A DNA stretch of 27,368 bases from CAVLCC01 sp963624975 (GTDB taxonomy: Bacteria > Actinomycetota > Coriobacteriia > Coriobacteriales > CADBOM01). Within the stretch, counting starts at the first letter, position 1; each line of letters begins with the position of its first letter. Where the stretch lies: the NCBI GenBank assembly GCA_963624975.1, contig CAVFRF010000009.1, positions 1 through 27,368 of the forward strand. The letters are read 5' to 3'. The notes under the pieces were generated by a model, which saw nothing but the letters and a program-made list of their open reading frames with translations, was not told the DNA's origin and searched no databases. Both the position numbers and the translations under genes were made by a program. Of the stretch, positions 8,800-15,510 are shown piece after piece.

Positions 8800-9204
8800 T
8801 CACATTCCTAGCTTTCGCAGCAGTTCCAGCAACGATTCACGCTCAGCTGCTTCCAGACCTCCCGTAATCTGCTGCTCCCATTGCTCGTGCAGCTTGTTGC
8901 ATTGTTCGAACATGCTCATGCCCAGCTCCGTGAGCCTGAGCGAATACGCGCGCCTGTCCGCTTCCTGCTGCTGCTTCAGCGCCAGCCCGGCTTCCACAAG
9001 CTTCTTGATCGAGCGTGCCGTATAGCCGCTGTCGGCGCTGACCTCTGTCGAAAGCTCCGACGGCGAGCAATTCGGATGGTCGCCTATGTAAACGATAAAT
9101 GCGATCTGCCCCTGCGTGATACCGCATCCATCGAGCTTCACCGCGCAGTAGGATTCGAAGTCTTCGTGCAAGGCTGTAATGTAATCTATCAGAAACCGAC
9201 TCAT
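8800..9204 (-). CDS. MarR-family transcriptional regulator
   Basis: Winged helix-turn-helix DNA-binding protein of 134 residues, likely a dimeric repressor. The N-terminal dimerisation helix (1-20) is followed by a wHTH (about 31-95) with the family wing signature DRRAYSLRLTELG (83-95), then C-terminal dimerisation helices. I chose ATG at 9204 because TTTGGAGAAAAT precedes it; a TTG 30 bases upstream lies inside an operator-like palindrome and is less likely. Cysteines at 20, 27, 46 and 102 could allow redox sensing, but this is speculative. It diverges from hsp20 across a roughly 100-bp gap holding twin palindromes, so it probably controls both genes. The ligand is unknown. Confidence 0.9.
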   Translation of the reverse strand: MSRFLIDYITALHEDFESYCAVKLDGCGITQGQIAFIVYIGDHPNCSPSELSTEVSADSGYTARSIKKLVEAGLALKQQQEADRRAYSLRLTELGMSMFEQCNKLHEQWEQQITGGLEAAERESLLELLRKLGM

Positions 9205-9221
9205 ATTTTCTCCAAAAGTAC

Positions 9222-9234
9222 TTGACTTGGTCAA
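9222..9234. promoter_or_regulatory. Operator-like palindrome 1 (marR/hsp20)
   Basis: TTGAC-TTG-GTCAA, 5-bp arms around TTG. It contains the -35 box (TTGACT) of the predicted hsp20 promoter and shares the 11-base core TGACTTGGTCA with a second palindrome 29 bp away, centre to centre. It is a probable binding site for the adjacent MarR protein. Confidence 0.75.
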
Positions 9235-9250
9235 TTAAATGTCTTATTAT
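9222..9250 (+). promoter_or_regulatory. hsp20 promoter
   Basis: TTGACT (-35, 9222-9227), 17-base spacer, TATTAT (-10, 9245-9250): close to the housekeeping sigma consensus with ideal spacing. Predicted transcription start near 9257, inside palindrome 2. No CIRCE element or HAIR-like heat-shock operator is seen. Confidence 0.75.
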
Positions 9251-9266
9251 CTGACTTGGTCAGATA
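9248..9266. promoter_or_regulatory. Operator-like palindrome 2 (marR/hsp20)
   Basis: TATCTGAC-TTG-GTCAGATA, a perfect palindrome with 8-bp arms around TTG. It overlaps the end of the -10 box and the predicted start point of hsp20, so a bound protein should block transcription. On the minus strand it also covers likely marR promoter sequence (CTGACC or GATAAT boxes), suggesting autoregulation. Confidence 0.78.
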
Positions 9267-9303
9267 GAAGTATACCAAACGTCACAGACAGGAGTGAATA
9301 GAT

Positions 9304-9732
9304 ATGTACGAGATCATGCCACTTAACAGAAGGACCTACAACCCGTTCGCGCTCTTCGACGAGCTTGAGAAGAGCCTGCTCAACCAGAGCTCGACTTCCG
9401 CGATTTCCTTCAAGACCGACATCAGGGATACCGGCGATGGCTTCGTGCTGAAAGCCGACCTCCCGGGGTTCGACAAGGAGAACATCGAGGTTTCCGTCGA
9501 TGGCGACATCCTCTCCATCAAGGCTGAGCGCAAGAGCGAGTGCGACGAGAAGGACGAGGGCGGCAACTACATCCGCCGCGAGCGTTCGTTCGGTTCCTAC
9601 AGCAGGAGCTTCGACGTGAGCAACATCGACGTGGATGGCATCACCGTCAAGTACGAAGACGGAGTTCTCACCCTGGACATGCCCAAGCACGTTGACGAGA
9701 AGCCCGAGGTCAAGAAGCTTACCATCGGCTAG
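9304..9732 (+). CDS. Small heat-shock protein, Hsp20/alpha-crystallin family
   Basis: ATP-independent holdase chaperone that keeps unfolding proteins soluble. The 142-residue protein has a short N-terminal arm (MPLNRRTYNPFALFDELEKSL), an alpha-crystallin domain at about 37-128 with DLPGFDKENIEVSVDG, the RRERSFGSYSRSF segment and the conserved GVLTL motif (120-124), and a C-terminal LTI that can act as the I/L-x-I anchor for oligomers. GGAGTG precedes the ATG. The gene diverges from a MarR-type regulator and its promoter is covered by twin palindromes, an unusual control arrangement for an Hsp20. A large hairpin and a strong second hairpin follow. Confidence 0.95.
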   Translation: MYEIMPLNRRTYNPFALFDELEKSLLNQSSTSAISFKTDIRDTGDGFVLKADLPGFDKENIEVSVDGDILSIKAERKSECDEKDEGGNYIRRERSFGSYSRSFDVSNIDVDGITVKYEDGVLTLDMPKHVDEKPEVKKLTIG

Positions 9733-9744
9733 CCGCATCATCCG

Positions 9745-9811
9745 CGAGCTTCAGGATTCTCCACACCCGCAGACGCATTCACCCGATGCGTCTGGGAGGA
9801 TTCGAAGCTCG
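9745..9811 (+). repeat. Compound inverted repeat downstream of hsp20
   Basis: Outer arms CGAGCTTC (9745-9752) and GAAGCTCG (9804-9811) enclose a short CTCC/GGAG pairing and a perfect inner stem CAGACGCAT (9770-9778) with ATGCGTCTG (9786-9794). The RNA could fold as one long interrupted hairpin starting 13 bases after the hsp20 stop. There is no U-run, so it may stabilise the 3' end rather than terminate transcription. Confidence 0.5.
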
Positions 9812-9862
9812 GCTGCAATAGGCTCCTAACCATCCAGCAACCATACCAATGCCTACACAGAC

Positions 9863-9900
9863 GAGGGGGACAGCCCAAACGGGTTGTCCCCCTCCCCCTT
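9863..9900. terminator. Strong hairpin between convergent hsp20 and thioesterase genes
   Basis: A 14-bp stem, 9863-9876 pairing with 9881-9894 (one G-U pair on the plus strand), and a tight AAAC loop. The plus-strand tail is CCCCTTATATATA; the minus-strand tail is not T-rich. It lies between two genes that converge, so a two-way terminator is likely. Confidence 0.7.
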
Positions 9901-9909
9901 ATATATAAG

Positions 9910-10332
9910 CTATTGCGGCATATCGAGCAGCACGCTTGTGTGTTTGCCGATCATGGTAACCACCGCCACCAGGTTGCCAAGGTCGTCCTCCACCTCGATC
10001 GTATAGAAGCAGAGCGACTTGCCGATCCTGTCGGGCCTGGCGCGGGCGATGAGCCTTGTCCCCTTCACCATGCCAACGTACTCGATCGTGCTGCTCACGC
10101 TCACCACCAGGTGGTCTTCCTGGTTAGACGCGACCGAGAAGGCGAAGTCTGCAAGGGTGAAAGCCACGCCGCCCATGATGCCGCCAGAAGCGTTGCGGTG
10201 TATATCCGAAAGCTCCAACGACACAACCGACATATCGGGTTCGGCGCTGTCGATGACGGCTCCCATGGCCACGGTGGCGAACCTGTCGTTTGAGAACCGC
10301 TTCCGCAGTTCCTCGAGTCCGAGCCTAGGCAG
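9910..10332 (-). CDS. PaaI-like hotdog-fold thioesterase, probable CTG start
   Basis: Predicted acyl-CoA thioesterase of the hotdog/PaaI type; substrate unknown. The core motif HRNASGGIMGGVAFTLAD (residues 45-62) and the C-terminal strand GNLVAVVTMIGKH are typical. The family-like N-terminus LEELRKRFSNDRFAT lies upstream of the first ATG (10266) and GTG (10272), neither of which has a ribosome site. The frame stays open into the degV 3' end, where a CTG at 10332 follows GGGGAGG (10347-10341) with an 8-base spacer. This start gives 140 residues and an 8-base overlap with degV, so translation is probably coupled. If CTG is not used, the protein would be 120 residues and lack its first helix. 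Confidence 0.82.
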   Translation of the reverse strand: MPRLGLEELRKRFSNDRFATVAMGAVIDSAEPDMSVVSLELSDIHRNASGGIMGGVAFTLADFAFSVASNQEDHLVVSVSSTIEYVGMVKGTRLIARARPDRIGKSLCFYTIEVEDDLGNLVAVVTMIGKHTSVLLDMPQ

Positions 10333-11212
10333 TGCGCTCGCCTCCCCAGAAGTACAGCGCCACGGTGCCGGGGCCTGTATGGCTGCCGATCGTGGTGCCC
10401 ACCCAGTTGATGTCGACCTTGCCGTCGAGGTTGTCGAACCTCGACTCGATGAGGCTTGCCACGGCGCGCGCGTCCTCGATGCAGTTCGAATGGGTGATGG
10501 CGCAGCGTCCGCTGTAGTCCAGACCGCCTTCGGCGTTCTCCTCCATCTTCTTCACGATCTCTTTGATCACGTTCTTCTTGCCGCGAATCTTGAAGCGCGG
10601 AATCAGATGGCCCGCATCGTCCATGTTGAGCAGCGGGCAGATGTTGAGCACCGTGCCGAACCAGCCAGATGCCTTGGAGATGCGTCCACCCTTCACATAG
10701 AACGAAAGGTCGGTGGAGAAGAACCAGTGATGCACGTTGAGCTTGTTGGCCTCGGCCCAATCGCGCAGCTCGTCTATCGACATGCCCTCGTCGCGCTTGC
10801 GCGACATGGCATCGACCAGGAAACCGTAGCCGCCAGAAGCTCCCAGCGAATCCACGATGTAGATCTTGCGGTCGGGATAGGACTGCGAAAGCTCCTGCTG
10901 GGCTGCGCATGCAGAGTTGTACACGCCGGAGATTCCGCTCGACAGCGTAACGTGGATGATGTCCTTGCCGGCCTTGAGGAAAGGCTCGAAGTACTCGATG
11001 AACTCGCCCTCGTTGGGCTGGGAGGTCTTGGTCTCTCCGCCGTCGGCCATGGCCTTGTAGAAATCGGCATAAGGATACGAGATACCCAGATCGTCGGGAT
11101 ATTGCACATCGTCTAGCGAGAAATGGAAGCAGATGTAGTGGATATCGCGTTCGGCAAAATGCTCCGCGGTCATGTCGGCAGTCGAACAGCAGCTAAGTAC
11201 GTAATCGCTCAT
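10325..11212 (-). CDS. DegV-family fatty acid-binding protein
   Basis: DegV/FakB-type two-domain protein that in characterised members holds a single fatty acid and, as FakB, presents it to the fatty acid kinase FakA. The 295-residue product shows the N-terminal STADMT loop, the TSQPNEGEF segment, the SSGISGVYNSA loop, the IVDSLGASGGYGFLV region and a C-terminal GSHTGPGTVALYFWG motif, where the HTGPGT residues normally contact the carboxylate. AAAGG lies upstream of the ATG. It overlaps the downstream thioesterase, fitting a shared role in acyl chain handling. Which lipid it binds cannot be read from the sequence. Confidence 0.93.
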   Translation of the reverse strand: MSDYVLSCCSTADMTAEHFAERDIHYICFHFSLDDVQYPDDLGISYPYADFYKAMADGGETKTSQPNEGEFIEYFEPFLKAGKDIIHVTLSSGISGVYNSACAAQQELSQSYPDRKIYIVDSLGASGGYGFLVDAMSRKRDEGMSIDELRDWAEANKLNVHHWFFSTDLSFYVKGGRISKASGWFGTVLNICPLLNMDDAGHLIPRFKIRGKKNVIKEIVKKMEENAEGGLDYSGRCAITHSNCIEDARAVASLIESRFDNLDGKVDINWVGTTIGSHTGPGTVALYFWGGERTA

Positions 11213-11344
11213 TTTCGGCCTTTCTCGCTATTTGAACCCATATGCAAAGATGTTAGCATAGCCCAACATTCTGCGGCGAAATTTATTGGTCGAAACACGG
11301 CATTGAACAGCCAAAGCTGGAACCCGCTGCAAAGCTTTCGGGGC

Positions 11345-13567
11345 CTACGCAACGCCGCTGCTGCCGAAGCCGCCTTCTCCCCTGTCGGTGGCATCCAGCT
11401 CGTCGACGATTTCGAATCTGATGGCAGGAGCAGCAACTACTACGAGCTGCGCCACGCGGTCTCCCCTATCCACGTGGATCGTGTTCTCGTGGTCCAGGTT
11501 CACGAACACGGCGCTCAGCTCGACTCCCCGACGCGTGGCATCCACAAGCGATGGCGTGTCTACGATCGAGAGGCCCTCCCTTAGTGCCAATCCGCTGCGC
11601 GGTTGCACGAAGGCGTTATACCCGTCGGCAACCTCGATGCTCAAACCGAAGCCCACTTCACGCCTCTCGTGAGGAGCCAGGTCGAAGGCCTCGGCCGACC
11701 TGAGGTCGATGCCATTGTCGGAATCGTGCGCAAATGCAGGCATCTCGATGCCCTCGTCGAGCAGAGTTATGGCAACGGGCGCATCCATGTAAACCCCTTC
11801 CTCAAAAGCGTCAGACGAGTACTCTCGCGAACCGGAATCGCGCATCGAATCCATGTCCGCCTTCATGGCCGTGCGCTCGACCACGATGCAGCCAACGGGT
11901 TCGCCGGCCTCGATCCGAACGGAACGCGTCGAATCGTGGTTGCATGCCACGAACTTGAGCTCTCCCCTGTAGCCGTTGTCGATCAGACCCGGGCTGTTGG
12001 CAAAGCCGAGTCCAAGCGAGCCGGCATTGGCATGAAGCGGTATCGCAAGCGCCGCCATATGGGGCGGCAGCGCCACGGCTATTCCGGTTGGAATCTGGAT
12101 ACGGCCCAAAGGCGGCATCTCAACATCTTCGCTGGCTCGCAACACGAAGGCGTTCGCCGTGCCTTCGAGTCTCTCTGGCTCCCAGGCATCCTCATGCAGC
12201 AGCTTGACGCGCATAGGCGGGATTGACGATTCGGCATCGCCATACGTCCGGAGACCGTCGCAGACGCAGTTCGAATCCTCCACGGCGTACTCCTCGAAGC
12301 GCGAGGCCAGCCCCTCCGGGCAACGCAGCGTCATCTCCACGCCGGTGTCGAGATAGGCGATCGAGGCCACGGTGCACCTCTCGTGCGCGAGTTCCACAAG
12401 AGCGCCCTTGGAATAGGGCACCAGCACCGTCATCGCCCTGTCGGCCGCCGAGCACGCCTGCGAAATGCGTTCGACAAGCTCGTCCAGTCCGGTCTGCTCC
12501 AACGCGCTCATGCATATGGCCTCGGGGTAGCGTCTGCTGATAGACTCCAGAATGTCGGAATCCAGCGCGTCGCACTTGTTGAACACGGTGATCGATGGAA
12601 TCGAAACGGCCCCAATCTGCTCCAGCACGCGCTGCACTGCGTCGTATTGCGAGTCCATCTTGGCCGACGATGCGTCGCAGATATGCAGCACGAGGTCGCT
12701 TCCGATCACCTCGTCGAGAGTAGATTTGAACGCCTCCACGAGCGTGGTGGGCAGCTTCTGGATAAATCCCACTGTATCGGTGAGGGTGATCTTGCGTCCC
12801 TCCGGCAGCACATAGCCGCGCGTGGTGGAGTCCAGCGTGGCGAAGAGCTTGTCCTCGGCGAGCACGCCGGCTCCTGTAAGCGCGTTGAGCGTGGTGGACT
12901 TGCCGGCGTTGGTGTAGCCCACCAACACCACCTTGCACACGCCGTCGGCATAGCGCCGGCTGCGCTGCACCTCCCTGTCGCGGCTCAGCTTGGCCAGCTC
13001 GGCCTTGATCTTGTCGATGCGCTTTCGCACCATGCGGCGGTCCACCTCGAGCTGGCTCTCGCCTTCGCCGAAGCGCGATCCCACACCGCCGCCCATCCTG
13101 TTGGAAGCCAAGTGCGCCCACATGCCTCTCAGGCGCGGATAGAGATACTGGTTTTGCGCAAGCCTCACTTGGAGCCGTCCCTCGCGGGTAGTGGCGTGAA
13201 GCGCGAATATGTCGAGGATGAGCGCCGTGCGGTCGATGATCTTGCAGTCTTTGATGGCCTTCTCGATGTTGTTCTGCTGCGATGGCGTTAGCTCGTCGTC
13301 GAAGATCACGAGATCGGCCTCGTTGGCGCGGGCAAGTTCGCAGATCTCCTCCACCTTGCCGGAACCCACGAACGTGCGCGGGTTCGGAGACTCCAGCCTC
13401 TGGGAGGTGGTTGCCACGACCTCGGCCCCCGCCGTGTTGGCCAAGCGCTCGAGCTCGGCCAACGACTCCTCGAGGGGCCAGTCGGGGTCGCGCCTGTCGA
13501 TTCCCACCAAGATCGCACGCTCGGCCCTCGCCTCGGTGCTCTCGAACTCGAATGCGCGCGTTGCCAT
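11345..13567 (-). CDS. hflX: HflX GTPase fused to tandem dUTPase-like domains
   Basis: A 740-residue fusion. Residues 1 to about 445 are a complete HflX, the GTPase that splits stalled ribosomes: N-terminal domain with NPRTFVGSGK and DDELTPSQQNN, RMGGGVGSRFGEGE (158-170), G1 GYTNAGKST (217-225), G3 DTVGF (264-268), G4 NKCD (330-333), then the C-terminal domain. Residues about 451-567 form a degenerate dUTPase fold that keeps only motif 3 (GLIDNGYRGE, 527-536). Residues about 596-740 form a second one with motif 1 DNGIDLRS (617-624), motif 2 PRSGLALREG (656-665), motif 4 GDRVAQLV (702-709) and motif 5 RGEGGFGSSG (729-738); its own motif 3 has lost the tyrosine (LVDATRRG). Together they could form one active site hydrolysing dUTP to dUMP and PPi. 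The ATG abuts the dapF stop (TAGATG). Activity of the fusion is inference. Confidence 0.93.
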   Translation of the reverse strand: MATRAFEFESTEARAERAILVGIDRRDPDWPLEESLAELERLANTAGAEVVATTSQRLESPNPRTFVGSGKVEEICELARANEADLVIFDDELTPSQQNNIEKAIKDCKIIDRTALILDIFALHATTREGRLQVRLAQNQYLYPRLRGMWAHLASNRMGGGVGSRFGEGESQLEVDRRMVRKRIDKIKAELAKLSRDREVQRSRRYADGVCKVVLVGYTNAGKSTTLNALTGAGVLAEDKLFATLDSTTRGYVLPEGRKITLTDTVGFIQKLPTTLVEAFKSTLDEVIGSDLVLHICDASSAKMDSQYDAVQRVLEQIGAVSIPSITVFNKCDALDSDILESISRRYPEAICMSALEQTGLDELVERISQACSAADRAMTVLVPYSKGALVELAHERCTVASIAYLDTGVEMTLRCPEGLASRFEEYAVEDSNCVCDGLRTYGDAESSIPPMRVKLLHEDAWEPERLEGTANAFVLRASEDVEMPPLGRIQIPTGIAVALPPHMAALAIPLHANAGSLGLGFANSPGLIDNGYRGELKFVACNHDSTRSVRIEAGEPVGCIVVERTAMKADMDSMRDSGSREYSSDAFEEGVYMDAPVAITLLDEGIEMPAFAHDSDNGIDLRSAEAFDLAPHERREVGFGLSIEVADGYNAFVQPRSGLALREGLSIVDTPSLVDATRRGVELSAVFVNLDHENTIHVDRGDRVAQLVVVAAPAIRFEIVDELDATDRGEGGFGSSGVA

Positions 13568-14455
13568 CTACACCTCGACCTTGCCAGAGAAAGCCTCGGC
13601 TGCAGGACCGGTCATGATCACGTCGCCGTCCTCGCGGTACTCGATATGCAGGGTTCCGCCGCGCAGCACCAAGTCGTTGGATCTGCCCGACCTGCCGGTG
13701 AGGGAAGCCGCCACGCCCGTTGCGCAAGCACCGGTGCCGCAGGCGAAGGTCTCGCCGCATCCGCGCTCCCAGACTCTCATCAAGATGGTGGGATCGGCAG
13801 CATCGGGCACCACGTAGGCGAACTCGATGTTGCACTTCTCGGGAAACTCCGGACTGCACTCCATGAAGCTGCCGATCTTCTGTATGTCGAAGCTGGCGGG
13901 GTCGTCGAAGTACCGCCTGTCGTCCATGAAGCAGATGCAATGCGGGTTGCCCATGGAAACGCATGTTGCCCTCATCTCGCCATACGGGGTGTCGAAGGGC
14001 ACGTCGACTGCACGTTCACCATCATTGGGCACGAGCGTCGTGGGAACCTTGGCGGCCTCCAGAATCGGCGCTCCCATGTTCACCGTGGCAAGCTCGAGCT
14101 TTCCCGCAGCGTCGAGTCTGTACTCGATGTGCTTGGCGCCGGCCAGAGTCCACACGTCCACGTAGCCCTTGGCTTTGTCCACGATGCCGTAATCCACGAT
14201 GTACTTGGCAAAGCAGCGCACGCCGTTGCCGCACATCTGCGCCGTGGTGCCATCGGAGTTGTAGTAGCACATGAACGCGTCGCAGCCAGGCTCGGGAGAG
14301 GGCTTCACCAAGATCACGCCGTCGCCGCCGATGCCGAAGTGCCTGTCGCAAAGTGCTGCGATCTGCTCGGGCGCCAGCTCGATCTGGTCGTCCATGTCCT
14401 CTATGAACACGAAGTCGTTGCCCGCTCCGTGAATCTTCTTGAAGTCGTAGATCAT
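13568..14455 (-). CDS. dapF: Diaminopimelate epimerase (DapF)
   Basis: Converts LL- to meso-diaminopimelate, used for peptidoglycan and as substrate of LysA. The 295-residue protein opens with MIYDFKKIHGAGNDF and carries both catalytic cysteines: Cys75 in MCGNGVRC and Cys239 in ACGTGACA, in two mirror-image halves. I chose the ATG at 14455, which overlaps the miaA stop as ATGA and follows GGAG; the frame is open further upstream but without family resemblance. It sits between miaA and hflX with no gaps, so the three genes are almost certainly one transcript. Confidence 0.96.
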   Translation of the reverse strand: MIYDFKKIHGAGNDFVFIEDMDDQIELAPEQIAALCDRHFGIGGDGVILVKPSPEPGCDAFMCYYNSDGTTAQMCGNGVRCFAKYIVDYGIVDKAKGYVDVWTLAGAKHIEYRLDAAGKLELATVNMGAPILEAAKVPTTLVPNDGERAVDVPFDTPYGEMRATCVSMGNPHCICFMDDRRYFDDPASFDIQKIGSFMECSPEFPEKCNIEFAYVVPDAADPTILMRVWERGCGETFACGTGACATGVAASLTGRSGRSNDLVLRGGTLHIEYREDGDVIMTGPAAEAFSGKVEV

Positions 14456-15510
14456 CGTTCGCTCCGTTCCAGATGCCCGTCCTCGGCATCCATCCATAGC
14501 CACTCGATCCTAGGGTCTCGCCGAAACCACGTGCGCTGCCTCTTGCTGTAGCGGCGGGTGCTGCGCTTGACCGAATCGACTGCATCCGCAAGGCGTTGCC
14601 CGTATCCCGCGTCGTGCACGCGATCCCCCGCATCGCCTTCGCACACGATGTCGAGGAACTCCTTGTAGCCTATGGCCTGCATCGAGGTCATGGCATCGCG
14701 GTAGCCCCTGGCCACCAAGTCCGCCACCTCGTCGAGCAGCCCCTGCTCCATCATGCGGTCGACCCTGGCGTCAATTGCAGGATATAGATTGGATGTTTCC
14801 ATGGTGAGGCCGAAATGCAGCGAGTCGATGAACGGCGAGAACTCCTTCATCCCGGCAGCCTGGTCGGCGTAGTTCTCGCCCTCTTCCAGCATCTCGAAGG
14901 CCCGCACGACCCTCCGCACGTTGTTTGGATGAATCAGCTCTGCGCTCCTGGGATCGCGAACTACGAGCAGCTCGTAGAGAGCCTGGCTGCCATGCTCCTC
15001 GGCGTACTCCTCGTAGTAGGTGCGCACAGGGTTGCCGGTCTGGTCGCCCTTGGGAAACCTCATGTCGTCCACGGCTGCGCGTATGTACAGACCCGTGCCT
15101 CCGCATACTATCGGAAGCCTGCCTCGCGAGACGATTCCGTCTATCGCCTCGCGCGCGTCGTCCTGGTAAAGAGCGGCCGAGTACACATCGCCCGGGTCCA
15201 CGATGTCGATGCAATGATAGGGGCAGCCGCGCTTCTCGGCTGGCATCTTGGCGGTGCCGATGTCCATGCCCCGGTAGACCTGCATCGAGTCGGCGGAAAC
15301 TATATCGGCATCCAGCTCGGCGGCCACAAGCTCAGCAACCTCCGATTTGCCGGTGCCAGTGGCCCCGCATATCACGAGAGCGCGAGTCTTGCCTGCGCGA
15401 ACGTCGTCCATAATGCCCGACTCCAACGCCTTGCGAACTATGATGCCGCAGGCGATTCTGGCGTTGTCGGCCTTGGATGCAGCTGCGGCTTGCGGCAACG
15501 TGCTACTCAT
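14452..15510 (-). CDS. miaA: tRNA dimethylallyltransferase (MiaA)
   Basis: Adds an isopentenyl group from DMAPP to A37 of tRNAs reading UNN codons. The P-loop GATGTGKS is at 49-56, followed by SADSMQVYRGMDIGTAK, the CGGTGLYI motif, the NNVRRVVRAFE segment and the C-terminal Q-A-I-G-Y-K-E motif with STRRYSKRQRTWFRR. The ATG at 15510 overlaps the miaB stop (ATGAGTAG), favouring coupling but giving a roughly 33-residue extension before the usual start. An internal ATG at 15411, preceded by GGAG, would give 319 residues, closer to the family norm. The two enzymes act in sequence: MiaA, then MiaB. Confidence 0.95.
   Translation of the reverse strand: MSSTLPQAAAASKADNARIACGIIVRKALESGIMDDVRAGKTRALVICGATGTGKSEVAELVAAELDADIVSADSMQVYRGMDIGTAKMPAEKRGCPYHCIDIVDPGDVYSAALYQDDAREAIDGIVSRGRLPIVCGGTGLYIRAAVDDMRFPKGDQTGNPVRTYYEEYAEEHGSQALYELLVVRDPRSAELIHPNNVRRVVRAFEMLEEGENYADQAAGMKEFSPFIDSLHFGLTMETSNLYPAIDARVDRMMEQGLLDEVADLVARGYRDAMTSMQAIGYKEFLDIVCEGDAGDRVHDAGYGQRLADAVDSVKRSTRRYSKRQRTWFRRDPRIEWLWMDAEDGHLERSER

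Noticed and set aside
8720..9225. Plus-strand frames opposite marR
   Set aside because: Antisense to a clear MarR gene, with no ribosome sites and Ser/Cys-rich shadow composition; a non-coding antisense RNA remains possible.
11213..11344. Promoter for degV in the gap after hflX
   Set aside because: TTGGGC and ATATGG-like boxes can be found, but match consensus too poorly to call.
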